Part shown: one piece after another, positions 1-5,926 of the stretch | How positions within the stretch are numbered: position 1 is the stretch's first letter | How the letters are laid out: every line of letters starts with the position of its first letter | Source of the DNA: an uncultured Eubacteriales bacterium | Lineage (GTDB): Bacteria; Bacillota; Clostridia; Oscillospirales; Butyricicoccaceae | DNA length: 9,536 bases | Reading direction: 5' to 3' | NCBI GenBank assembly: GCA_905199135.1 | Contig: CAJKFC010000067.1 | Location: forward strand, 1-9,536 | Made by a program: the position numbers and the translations under genes | Notes under the pieces: model-generated | Databases searched by the model: none | What the model saw: the letters and a program-made list of their open reading frames with translations, nothing else | Told to the model about the DNA's origin: nothing

Positions 1-183
1 ACCCTGTATTCCCTGCTCGCCCTGGGGGCCCTGAGCGCCTGTGTCGCCCTTGTCGCCCTTTTCACCCCGGGGGCCCTGAGGACCTGTATCACCTTTTTCG
101 CCCTGGGGTCCCTGCACTCCCTGAAGGCCCTGTATTCCCTGTTCGCCTCGCTCTCCCTTGTCTCCTTTTTCGCCCTGAGGGCC
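1..183 (-). repeat. Collagen-type Gly-X-Y coding repeat, tract 1
   Basis: Twenty Gly-X-Y triplets plus a final Gly, encoded by imperfect 9-base units (GGN-NNN-NNN). Short DNA words such as CAGGGAATACAGGG and GGCGAAAAAGG recur here and in the tract at 364-582, making both tracts candidates for slippage or recombination. It is coding sequence, not a CRISPR array: units are adjacent, without unique spacers. Confidence 0.85.
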
Positions 184-213
184 TCTCACAAGGCCCAAAT
201 CCACTGTCGGCAT
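1..213 (-). CDS. Collagen-like phage protein, N-terminal part (runs off left edge)
   Basis: The frame opens at an ATG (213-211) preceded by AAAGGAG and a 5-base spacer, and stays open to the window edge, giving 71 codons. After a ten-residue head (MPTVDLGLVR), everything visible is an unbroken Gly-X-Y series of 20 triplets rich in GPQ, GEK, GDK and GIQ, the pattern of a collagen-like triple helix. Proteins of this type in phages are usually surface fibres that trimerise. It lies 15 bases downstream of another collagen-repeat gene and probably shares its transcript. The C-terminal domain, which would decide the function, is outside the window. A fibre or host-attachment role is inferred from repeat type and neighbours only. 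Confidence 0.85.
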   Translation of the reverse strand, partial: MPTVDLGLVRGPQGEKGDKGERGEQGIQGLQGVQGPQGEKGDTGPQGPRGEKGDKGDTGAQGPQGEQGIQG

Positions 214-228
214 TGTAGCTCCTTTCTT

Positions 229-1317
229 CTATACGACGGTATAGATGAGATGTCCGTTCTCGTCTATGTGAAAGCTCTCACCCGCCGTCTCATCCTCATA
301 AAATAACAGAAGGCGGCCGTCTATGACTTCAAAAGCTATAAAGCCCGAAACGGACACGACGGCTCCGTCGGCTCCGTCTTCACCTTTATCTCCTTTGTCT
401 CCTTTTTCTCCCTGAGGGCCTTGCACACCGGGTTCACCCTGTATTCCCTGAACTCCCTGAATACCCGGCTCTCCTTTTTCGCCTCTGTCACCCTTTTGTC
501 CTGCGTCGCCCTTTTCGCCTTTTATGCCCTGAAGCCCCTGAGGGCCTTTAGGTCCCTGAGCTCCCGTGCTGCCTTTTTTGCCCATGAGATTCGGGGTGAG
601 CCTCTGACCACCTGCATCCTCTATTTTCAGAACATACTCGGTTTCGCTCTCTCTTTCCACCGTCACGGAGGGAGATACAAGGCCCGAAGCGGCTTTATGA
701 GCCTCTTCCATCAGCTCGTCAAAATCGGCCTTTCTCCCGCTCTCGGCCTCACTTCTCTCCTGCTCGGCGGCAGCTCTTTGAGCCTCGGCGCTCTCTCGGT
801 GTTCTTCCGCCTGCTGCCTTGTATTTTCAGCCTCGACTCTTTCGCTCTCGGCTGTCTGTCTCGCCTTTTCGGCCTCGCTGAGCTTTTGCAGCAGGGAGAG
901 CAGCAGCGGATATTCGCTCTCGCCCGACGGGTCGGCATCAAAGGCGAGATCGCTCTGCACCGAATACATCATTCTGCCCGAGCTCATGCGCCTGTTTCCC
1001 TGAAAAAGCTCAACAGAGCACAGACATGTGCCGTCCGTATCGACGGCCGTGCCGCAAAGCACAACCGACAGCTCGCCGCCTGCCGCATCTTTTACCTTTA
1101 AAAGCTCGCCCTCCGACATTATGACATATTTGCCGTCGGGCTTTACCACCGTAAATGTAATTACTGTATAGCCTGTAAAGTCAAAAGCCTTTCCGTCATC
1201 TATAAGCTTTATATTGAACAGATTTCCCTCTGTGTCGTTTCTTATGACGCTGCCTATCCTCTTTATCTGCGGCGAAGATATGTCGAGCTGCACCGAATAT
1301 TCCTTGTAAAAATCCAT
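229..1317 (-). CDS. Fibre protein: BppU-like N-terminus, coiled coil, collagen repeats
   Basis: This 362-residue protein has four parts. Residues 1-130 resemble the N-terminal domain of phage baseplate upper protein BppU (an early FNIKLIDDGKAFDFTGYTV segment, then VVKPDG). Residues 140-215 form a long Ala/Glu/Arg-rich coiled coil. Residues 246-317 are 24 uninterrupted Gly-X-Y triplets. Residues 318-362 form a compact beta-rich tip (SGFIAFEVIDGRLLLFYEDE). The design suggests a trimeric fibre anchored by its N-terminus and displaying the C-terminal cap. BppU is a baseplate protein in lactococcal phage TP901-1, but this gene follows the capsid genes directly, so a head fibre is equally plausible. 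The ATG start has AAAGGG 6-7 bases upstream. A hairpin separates it from the preceding gene, so its expression may be reduced relative to the capsid. Confidence 0.87.
   Translation of the reverse strand: MDFYKEYSVQLDISSPQIKRIGSVIRNDTEGNLFNIKLIDDGKAFDFTGYTVITFTVVKPDGKYVIMSEGELLKVKDAAGGELSVVLCGTAVDTDGTCLCSVELFQGNRRMSSGRMMYSVQSDLAFDADPSGESEYPLLLSLLQKLSEAEKARQTAESERVEAENTRQQAEEHRESAEAQRAAAEQERSEAESGRKADFDELMEEAHKAASGLVSPSVTVERESETEYVLKIEDAGGQRLTPNLMGKKGSTGAQGPKGPQGLQGIKGEKGDAGQKGDRGEKGEPGIQGVQGIQGEPGVQGPQGEKGDKGDKGEDGADGAVVSVSGFIAFEVIDGRLLLFYEDETAGESFHIDENGHLIYTVV
364..582 (-). repeat. Collagen-type Gly-X-Y coding repeat, tract 2
   Basis: Twenty-four uninterrupted Gly-X-Y triplets (residues 246-317 of the fibre gene) plus the following Gly. 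Triplet content (GPQ, GEK, GDK, GIQ, GVQ, GEP) and underlying DNA words match tract 1 closely, suggesting the two genes exchange or duplicated sequence. Confidence 0.85.
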
Positions 1318-1335
1318 AATTTCACCCTTTTAAGA

Positions 1336-1358
1336 AAGGCAGGGAGAACCCCTGCCTT
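1336..1358 (-). terminator. Intergenic hairpin, possible leaky terminator before the fibre gene
   Basis: A perfect 9-base-pair stem (AAGGCAGGG with CCCTGCCTT) and 5-base loop fill most of the 47-base gap between the 146-residue gene and the fibre gene. On the minus-strand transcript the stem is followed by TCTT then AAAA, a short and imperfect U tract, so partial termination or a processing/stability hairpin is more likely than a full stop. Confidence 0.55.
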
Positions 1359-1364
1359 ATTCTC

Positions 1365-1805
1365 TTAAAGACCTCTGTTCTCGGTGGCTTTTGCGAAATC
1401 GTCGGCCAGTCTTTCGCTCATGGCCGAAGCCGTCTCGTCCTGCATCTGGGACTGATCGAGCACATTTTTGAACTTGCGCTTTATCATGGTCTGAACGCCT
1501 CTTTTTATAAGGCAGTTCTCCCCGTTCACGCAGACATAGACATCGTCCTTATATCGCTCTCCGTCCTTGAAAAGCTTTATCGGCACATACTCTTCCAGCT
1601 CTCCGTTGGCCTTTTTCGTGTCCTCGGAAAGACCTGCCGAAGGCTTTGCCGTCTCGGCGCGCTTTACTATGTTTTCCGCCTCGAGGCGGGCGTTTTCGAT
1701 CATCTCCTGCACCTTTTTCTCGGCTGCGGCTATGATTTCATCAACCCTGCTCTGAAGCTCCGCGTCGGCCTTTACCGTTTCGTTCTTCTTATCTTTTTCC
1801 GTCAT
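1365..1805 (-). CDS. Conserved phage head-region protein of unknown function
   Basis: A 146-residue protein starting at an ATG with AAGGAG 5 bases upstream, 12 bases after the capsid gene's stop codon. Residues 1-55 are a charged Glu/Lys/Ala-rich helix, probably a coiled coil. Residues 70-146 look like a small folded domain (VPIKLFKDGERYKDDVYV, then NGENCLIKRG, then a helical tail rich in Gln, Asp and Ala). Proteins with this second pattern are familiar to me directly after N4-gp56-type capsid genes in gut Firmicutes phages, but I know of no assigned function. Its place between capsid and fibre suggests a capsid accessory or head-completion role, which is inference. It shows no membrane segment or signal peptide. 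Confidence 0.8.
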   Translation of the reverse strand: MTEKDKKNETVKADAELQSRVDEIIAAAEKKVQEMIENARLEAENIVKRAETAKPSAGLSEDTKKANGELEEYVPIKLFKDGERYKDDVYVCVNGENCLIKRGVQTMIKRKFKNVLDQSQMQDETASAMSERLADDFAKATENRGL

Positions 1806-1817
1806 ACTTACTCCTTA

Positions 1818-2093
1818 TCAGGACAAAGCGGGAGCAGACGAAGCCGTCTCTATTCTGACCATGGCCTCCTCCAAAAGTCTCGCCGCCGTCTTTGTCGCCT
1901 TCCAGCCGGTGGTGGCTCTCTGATTGAGAGGATCCGATGTACCGCCCGAGCCCAGCTGTTTGATTATCATTTCGAGGCCTCCGCCCGATATCTCGGTGGT
2001 GCCGTAGGCATTGGCGCCCAGCACCAAAGTGGAATAGACATCGACGCTTTCCGCGCCGCCCTTTTCAAATATCTTGGCCTCGGTGCTCGACAA
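1818..2093 (-). CDS. Major capsid protein, C-terminal fragment (frameshifted from upstream part)
   Basis: This frame encodes the missing end of the major capsid protein: STEAKIF, then VDVYSTLVLGANAYGTTEI, then the IIKQLGSGGTSDPLNQRATTGW block and a final MVRIET strand, all typical of the N4-gp56 capsid family C-terminus. No credible independent start exists: the only candidate near the beginning is a TTG (2093-2091) inside the preceding capsid codons without a proper ribosome binding site. The fragment continues the 2065-2823 frame after a shift near 2085-2088. It would be translated only by frameshifting, or if the shift is a sequencing or assembly error. Confidence 0.8.
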   Translation of the reverse strand: MSSTEAKIFEKGGAESVDVYSTLVLGANAYGTTEISGGGLEMIIKQLGSGGTSDPLNQRATTGWKATKTAARLLEEAMVRIETASSAPALS

Positions 2094-2823
2094 ATCGCAC
2101 CTTGCCTATGCGTCCTATCTCTCCCTCGAATATCTGCATTGAACCCGCATACTGAGAGGCCGATATCCACTCGGGGTCTCTCATGATGTCATAGGCCACA
2201 TTCGGGTGTATAATGGCCACATAGTAGCCGTCTATCGTATCGGCGTTGGCGTTTTTGAGAGTTCTCGCCGCCATCTGTATGGCTTTTACCGTAAGATACA
2301 TATTTCCCTCGGCGTTCTGCTTTCCGCCCGCCAGAAGATTTCTCGAGGCCACCTGTCCCTCGGCATACTGCACATTTGTGCCGCCGTTGAGAACCTCTCT
2401 GACTATCGTGTCGAGAGTTCTGCCCGCCTGGGAGCCGAGAAGTTTTGTGCTCTCCACGAGATTTCTGTCGACGGCTGTCAGAGTCAGCATATCGGAAAGC
2501 TCAATATATCCGCCGTACTGATTGACGGTGGCCGTCACTGTTGTGACATTGAGCTTCTGGCCTTCGGGCGTAACGCCCTCTGTTATCGGCGTAGTCAGCT
2601 TGGGAAGCTGGCTGTAACGGCGAAACTCTATCACCTTGCCCCTGTTTTTCGGTATGGGCTTTTTCTGTCCGAACTGATCGTGTACCAGATTGGGCTCGGC
2701 GTTGTCTATGAGCAGGTCGTCATAGTATGTCTTCATTTCGGCCGAGAGGTCCTGCCCCATTCCCGTCTGGCCTGTGGTATTTGTACCGCTGAAAAGGGTG
2801 AGATTTAAATATTTATCAGTCAT
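2065..2823 (-). CDS. Major capsid protein, N4-gp56 family, N-terminal part (frameshift at C-terminal end)
   Basis: This frame covers 252 residues of the head shell protein. Recognisable blocks are the Gly/Thr-rich start with LNLTLFSG at 6-13, MKTYYDDLLIDNAEPNLVHDQFGQ, the KNRGKVIEFRRYSQLPK strand with TPITEGVTPEG, and later AIIHPNVAYDIM followed by the GEIGRIGKVRFVE strand, as in N4-gp56-type capsid proteins. Right after VRFVE the frame runs into HRGQDI and stops, while the adjacent frame continues with STEAKIF. An indel therefore splits a protein expected to be about 335 residues. The ATG lies 18 bases after the scaffold stop, with GGAAAGG upstream. The LNLTLF segment resembles Prp cleavage motifs and may be removed during maturation. 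Confidence 0.88.
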   Translation of the reverse strand: MTDKYLNLTLFSGTNTTGQTGMGQDLSAEMKTYYDDLLIDNAEPNLVHDQFGQKKPIPKNRGKVIEFRRYSQLPKLTTPITEGVTPEGQKLNVTTVTATVNQYGGYIELSDMLTLTAVDRNLVESTKLLGSQAGRTLDTIVREVLNGGTNVQYAEGQVASRNLLAGGKQNAEGNMYLTVKAIQMAARTLKNANADTIDGYYVAIIHPNVAYDIMRDPEWISASQYAGSMQIFEGEIGRIGKVRFVEHRGQDI

Positions 2824-2841
2824 ATAAAACCTTTCCGCGCG

Positions 2842-3708
2842 CTATTCGGAAAAAGTGATCGTCTCTCCCCTCATCGCCCTTTCGGCGAGAGCGCGCCTTT
2901 CGGCTTTGGTGAGCTTTGCCACATTTACACGGCTTGCCGTTCCGCCTCGTCCCATGGCGGCGTTTTCCTCGGGCCTCATGCCCTGAGCCCTTATGGTGTC
3001 CGCCATGCTCTTTCTGGCGTCCTGAGCCGCCGTCTGCTTTATGCTTTCAAGATGCCTCACCTCGTAGGCGGTCTTCATATCCACTCCTTTTGAAAGCATG
3101 GATATAAACTCGCTGTCCGCCGCCTCTGTGCTGAGATCGAAGTCAGGATATATCTCCCTTATCTTCTCGGCCTCTTTAAGCCATGTGTTGTAAATGTTCT
3201 CGGTCTCGGTGATCGCCCTCTGACGCTCAGCCATTCGCCTGAACTGTGCATTTTCTCTTTTGAGCCTCTCTTTTTCCCTGTACTGCTCCACGGTGAGTCC
3301 CTCGGCGTCGGCAAGCTGCTCCCACATGGCGCTGTCCGCGTCTATGGCTCTCTCCAAAGCGGCAAAATCGCCGCTCTTTGTGCCGTATCTCGCCGAAAGC
3401 CTTTCGATAATGGGGCTCATGCCTCCCACCGCCGCCTCGAGATTCTTGGTCTCTTTGAACCTGCGGTCGATGATGCTCTGAACCTTTGACTGAAAGGCCT
3501 CCTTATAGTCTCCGCTTATCAGTTTTTCAAAATCGGCTCCTCTGTCTTTCGGCTCGGCCTTTTCCGTGCCCTTTGATGCACTTTCCGCGGCCTCCGCCTC
3601 TCTTAACTCCCCGCCGTCGGGAGAAATGCCTGTGTCTCCGGCGCTTTCGGACGCCGCGGCGGCAGCGCTGTCTCCGCCGAAAAGCGTCAGCTTTAAAAAT
3701 ATACTCAT
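2842..3708 (-). CDS. Scaffold (prohead assembly) protein
   Basis: A 288-residue, highly charged, mostly helical protein directly upstream of the capsid gene, with scaffold architecture. It has a short N-terminal LKLTLFGG segment (5-12), a low-complexity Ala/Glu/Ser linker (to about 58), a helical region beginning FEKLISGDYKEAF (60-72) with long coiled coils, and a basic C-terminus (VNVAKLTKAERRALAERA) of the type that binds capsid protein. I place the start at ATG 3708 because AGGAGG sits 4 bases before it. The frame is in fact open without a stop back to 4095, giving a 417-codon protease-scaffold frame, but residues between the two parts coincide with a promoter and hairpin, and the join is best explained by a frameshift in the protease gene. 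Confidence 0.85.
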   Translation of the reverse strand: MSIFLKLTLFGGDSAAAAASESAGDTGISPDGGELREAEAAESASKGTEKAEPKDRGADFEKLISGDYKEAFQSKVQSIIDRRFKETKNLEAAVGGMSPIIERLSARYGTKSGDFAALERAIDADSAMWEQLADAEGLTVEQYREKERLKRENAQFRRMAERQRAITETENIYNTWLKEAEKIREIYPDFDLSTEAADSEFISMLSKGVDMKTAYEVRHLESIKQTAAQDARKSMADTIRAQGMRPEENAAMGRGGTASRVNVAKLTKAERRALAERAMRGETITFSE

Positions 3709-3712
3709 TTTT

Positions 3713-3718
3713 CCTCCT
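3713..3718 (-). promoter_or_regulatory. Ribosome binding site fixing the scaffold start
   Basis: A perfect AGGAGG with a 4-base A-rich spacer to ATG 3708. It lies inside the longer open frame, so it is the main evidence that scaffold is translated independently of the upstream protease. Confidence 0.8.
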
Positions 3719-3756
3719 TCATGGTCTTTCCCAAGAGTCAGCCTTTGCATTTTTAA

Positions 3757-3786
3757 ATTATCACACCTTTTGAAAAATTGCGACAA
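3757..3786 (-). promoter_or_regulatory. Candidate promoter for scaffold and capsid genes
   Basis: On the minus strand, TTGTCG (3786-3781) is followed by an 18-base spacer and GATAAT (3762-3757), giving a leader of about 40 bases before the scaffold ATG. The -35 box lies in a 17-base sequence repeated exactly at the late promoter upstream of terS. The shared element in front of two late gene blocks supports a real promoter, although the -10 box is one base from consensus and the -35 two. Confidence 0.55.
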
Positions 3787-3789
3787 AAG
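3773..3789 (-). repeat. 17-base late-promoter element, copy 1
   Basis: Minus-strand CTTTTGTCGCAATTTTT, identical to 7850-7866. Both copies place TTGTCG 17-18 bases before a -10-like box, and both lie shortly upstream of a late gene. Confidence 0.8.
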
Positions 3790-3808
3790 CGCAAAGGCTT
3801 TTGTCACA
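3773..3808 (-). terminator. Terminator-like hairpin after the protease gene, overlapping a promoter
   Basis: GACAAAAGC (3782-3790) and GCTTTTGTC (3797-3805) are perfect inverted copies around a 6-base loop. Extending outward gives a 12-base-pair stem with one G-T pair, followed on the minus-strand transcript by ATTTTT. It begins at the TGA (3806-3804) that would end the protease gene in its expected frame. The downstream arm overlaps the -35 region of the candidate scaffold promoter, so it could instead act as an operator. Confidence 0.5.
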
Positions 3809-4095
3809 CCAGCCTGACGCAGCAGGGATAATGGGTCTCCAGCATGGAGAAAACCCTCCATGGCAAAATCAAAGGCGTGTCTTGCCGTCTCGCTGTCTCT
3901 CGCCCATATATAGCTGTTTCCGTCCTCAAGCTCGCAGCCGTAAAGCTCTCCCGTCACCTTGAGCCTCTGAGCCAGGGTACACACCAGCATGGACACCGCC
4001 GTGCACACCTCCCCGTTTTTTCCGTCCTCGGCGGCGTGACCCGTGAGGGACAGCCTTATCTCGTCTCCCGTCTTTTTCATGCAGATCAATGTCAT
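3804..4095 (-). CDS. Prp-like cysteine protease, probable prohead protease (frameshifted)
   Basis: Residues 1-81 match the Prp (YsxB) family: an N-terminal strand, then GHAAEDGKNGEVCTAVSML with candidate catalytic His20 and Cys31, then a TLAQRL helix. Cellular Prp removes the N-terminal extension of ribosomal protein L27 in Firmicutes and also cleaves capsid and scaffold proteins of staphylococcal phage 80alpha; a similar head-maturation role is inferred. The start overlaps the portal stop by ATGA. After GF (81-82) the reading frame loses family resemblance, but shifting by one base near 3846-3853 gives MLETHYPCCVRLV then TGA at 3806-3804, the expected Prp ending (YP...VRLV). Without the shift the frame continues into scaffold. 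The expected intact protein is about 96 residues, close to the usual Prp length. Confidence 0.78.
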
Positions 4096-5918
4096 ACCGA
4101 CGGCACCGCCCTTTCCGCTATCTTTTGGGCATACCCCGTCTGCGCATTTTCGGCGGCCTTTCTTATGCCTCCGTCGGTCACCTCTCTCACCGCCGAGCTG
4201 TCCATTTTTCCTCCTGCGGCTTTGGTAGTATCCATAGCTCTCCCGGTCATCATAAGTGCGGCCGCCTGCTTTTTGAGATATGTATCGCGGCCCGTCATTA
4301 TCTTTTCCATGACCGCCTCCTTTCCCTCAAAATCCATCATGTCGAGAGCCATGAGAGCCTGATCGGCCAGCTGAGGATTGAAAAATCCCGCTCCGTAAAG
4401 CTCCTTTGCCAACTCATTCTGAGCCATTCGCGAAAAAGGGTTTGCCCTTTGAGGCTTGACCTTTATGTCAAAAATGGGCTTTCTGTAAAAATCTCTTTCT
4501 CCGCCCGATGCTATGTTTCGGTTGGAATAGGAGATGTATCTCACCGCGCCTGCCTGACCTTCTATGCGGAAAAATCTCTCAAATCCGTAGAACTCCCTTA
4601 TCAGCTCGAGGACAAGGTAGACCACTTCACAGTAGGCTCTGTAACTTGATTTTATTATGTCTCTCGACAGCTTGTTCCCCGCCTCCTGAAGGGCCGCTAT
4701 GGCAGCGGCGGCCGTCACTCCTCCCGAGGTGCTGCCCTGGTTTACATCTCTGTTTCCCGATGTCTCCTTGAGCTCCTCTATCTTGTACTGAAGCAGATTC
4801 AAAAGCCCCGTGCCCAGCTGCTTTGTCGTTATCTCCCTGACATTGTCCTCGTTCAAAGACCCCTGCACCTTGACGAAATCCTTGCTCCAGTCGGCAAAGT
4901 CCTCCATGTTTACTCCTGCGTTGTCCCTGTAAAAATATCTCGTCCTGCCGCTTCTCAGACCGTTTTCCAAAACGAGTTGATTGAGCTTGTCTATGTACAT
5001 CTGGCTGTCCTTGATGAGGTCCACATACCCGAAGCCGAAAACCGTGCCCTCCTCGGGATAGAGCACATCGAAGACGATGGGATATTTTCCGTGGGCATAT
5101 ATTCCCCTCTCGCCCACATTGATGTCGTCCTCCGAGGAATAGAGCAGAGTGCCGCCCACGAACTTCACCAGGTGTACGGCGGTAAAAGTGCCGTAATTCT
5201 TTTTGTAATACCAGTCCACGACGACGCTCTTTCCCGAAGTGTCCACCGAATCGTCGTAGACATACTGAGCCACATCGACGGTTTTGTCTCCCAGCCCCTC
5301 GGCGTCGGGATAGAGGTCTTTCAGAATGTCGTCGTCGATTATGTCCACCACGAAAAGATTTCTGCTTTTCTGAATGTCGGTTATGCCCGGCTCCCAGAAT
5401 ATGTTGAGCAGGTCGAGCTTTTTTATCGCCACATCTCCCAGGCCGTTTTCCAGCGACTTGTCCCACACCACGGCATAAACCGCCGTGCCCATCTTGAGCT
5501 TATACCACCAGGCGTCGGAATAGGTCTGCTCAAATCTGTTGCGCTCCATGATGACGGGGATTATCTCCGAAAGGCTTCTCGCGGCCTGCTCGTCCCCCTG
5601 TTCTCTGGGGAGTACGGCGGCCTCAGGAAAATTGTCCATGGCGTCGGCGTGTTTGTTGGCCACGGCGTTGAAAAGCCAGGCGCTCGTCGGCTCTATCCTG
5701 GCCTTTTCGGCGTTTTTGCCCGAGGGATATCGGCCTCTCACGGCCTCCCAGTGTCTCTGACGATACCATAACTCGTTCTTTACTATCCTGTCCTCCAAAG
5801 CCGCCTTGCCGCGCTTGTATCTCGCCAGCGTATCCATGGCGCTCTGCAGCTCCTTTTGTCCTATCGCCGCCTTCAGCGGAATACTTTCCGGCTGCGGTTT
5901 AAAAAAATCCGTCTGCAT
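4092..5918 (-). CDS. Portal protein
   Basis: This 608-residue protein would form the dodecameric ring at the capsid vertex through which DNA is packaged and the tail attached. Its position between terminase large subunit and the protease/scaffold/capsid block is diagnostic, and the sequence agrees: an early segment TSAWLFNAVANKHADAMDNF (78-97), a beta-rich stretch around YAVVWDK and LDLLNIFWEPG (148-178), a long clip/stem-like region around YIDKLNQLVLENG, and the SGGVTAAAAIAALQEAGNKL helix typical of portals of this group. The C-terminal 90 residues are charged and helical. The ATG has AGGAGG 4 bases upstream, 8 bases after the terL stop. No frameshift is apparent. Its stop overlaps the protease start, indicating translational coupling. 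Confidence 0.9.
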   Translation of the reverse strand: MQTDFFKPQPESIPLKAAIGQKELQSAMDTLARYKRGKAALEDRIVKNELWYRQRHWEAVRGRYPSGKNAEKARIEPTSAWLFNAVANKHADAMDNFPEAAVLPREQGDEQAARSLSEIIPVIMERNRFEQTYSDAWWYKLKMGTAVYAVVWDKSLENGLGDVAIKKLDLLNIFWEPGITDIQKSRNLFVVDIIDDDILKDLYPDAEGLGDKTVDVAQYVYDDSVDTSGKSVVVDWYYKKNYGTFTAVHLVKFVGGTLLYSSEDDINVGERGIYAHGKYPIVFDVLYPEEGTVFGFGYVDLIKDSQMYIDKLNQLVLENGLRSGRTRYFYRDNAGVNMEDFADWSKDFVKVQGSLNEDNVREITTKQLGTGLLNLLQYKIEELKETSGNRDVNQGSTSGGVTAAAAIAALQEAGNKLSRDIIKSSYRAYCEVVYLVLELIREFYGFERFFRIEGQAGAVRYISYSNRNIASGGERDFYRKPIFDIKVKPQRANPFSRMAQNELAKELYGAGFFNPQLADQALMALDMMDFEGKEAVMEKIMTGRDTYLKKQAAALMMTGRAMDTTKAAGGKMDSSAVREVTDGGIRKAAENAQTGYAQKIAERAVPSV

Positions 5919-5926
5919 TTTGCCTC

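Noticed and set aside
1..582. CRISPR-like or satellite repeats in the left 600 bases
   Set aside because: The periodicity is 9 bases in frame and encodes Gly-X-Y triplets, with no repeat-spacer alternation.
421..1101. Long plus-strand open frame opposite the fibre gene
   Set aside because: It is the antisense of the collagen and coiled-coil coding sequence, whose biased codons avoid stops on the other strand. It has no ribosome binding site or protein-like pattern.
2065..2093. Programmed frameshift to make full-length capsid protein
   Set aside because: The change needed is +1 or -2 and the overlap has no standard slippery heptamer. A simple indel fits the family alignment better, although recoding is not strictly excluded.
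4627..5466. Second minus-strand open frame inside portal, 279 codons
   Set aside because: It overlaps portal in another frame, is very rich in Arg, Gly and His as out-of-frame GC-rich sequence tends to be, and has no ribosome binding site.
4977..5771. Long plus-strand open frame opposite portal (and similar ones opposite terL and terS)
   Set aside because: The portal, terL and terS frames are clearly real by family motifs. The antisense frames show no recognisable domain or initiation signals.
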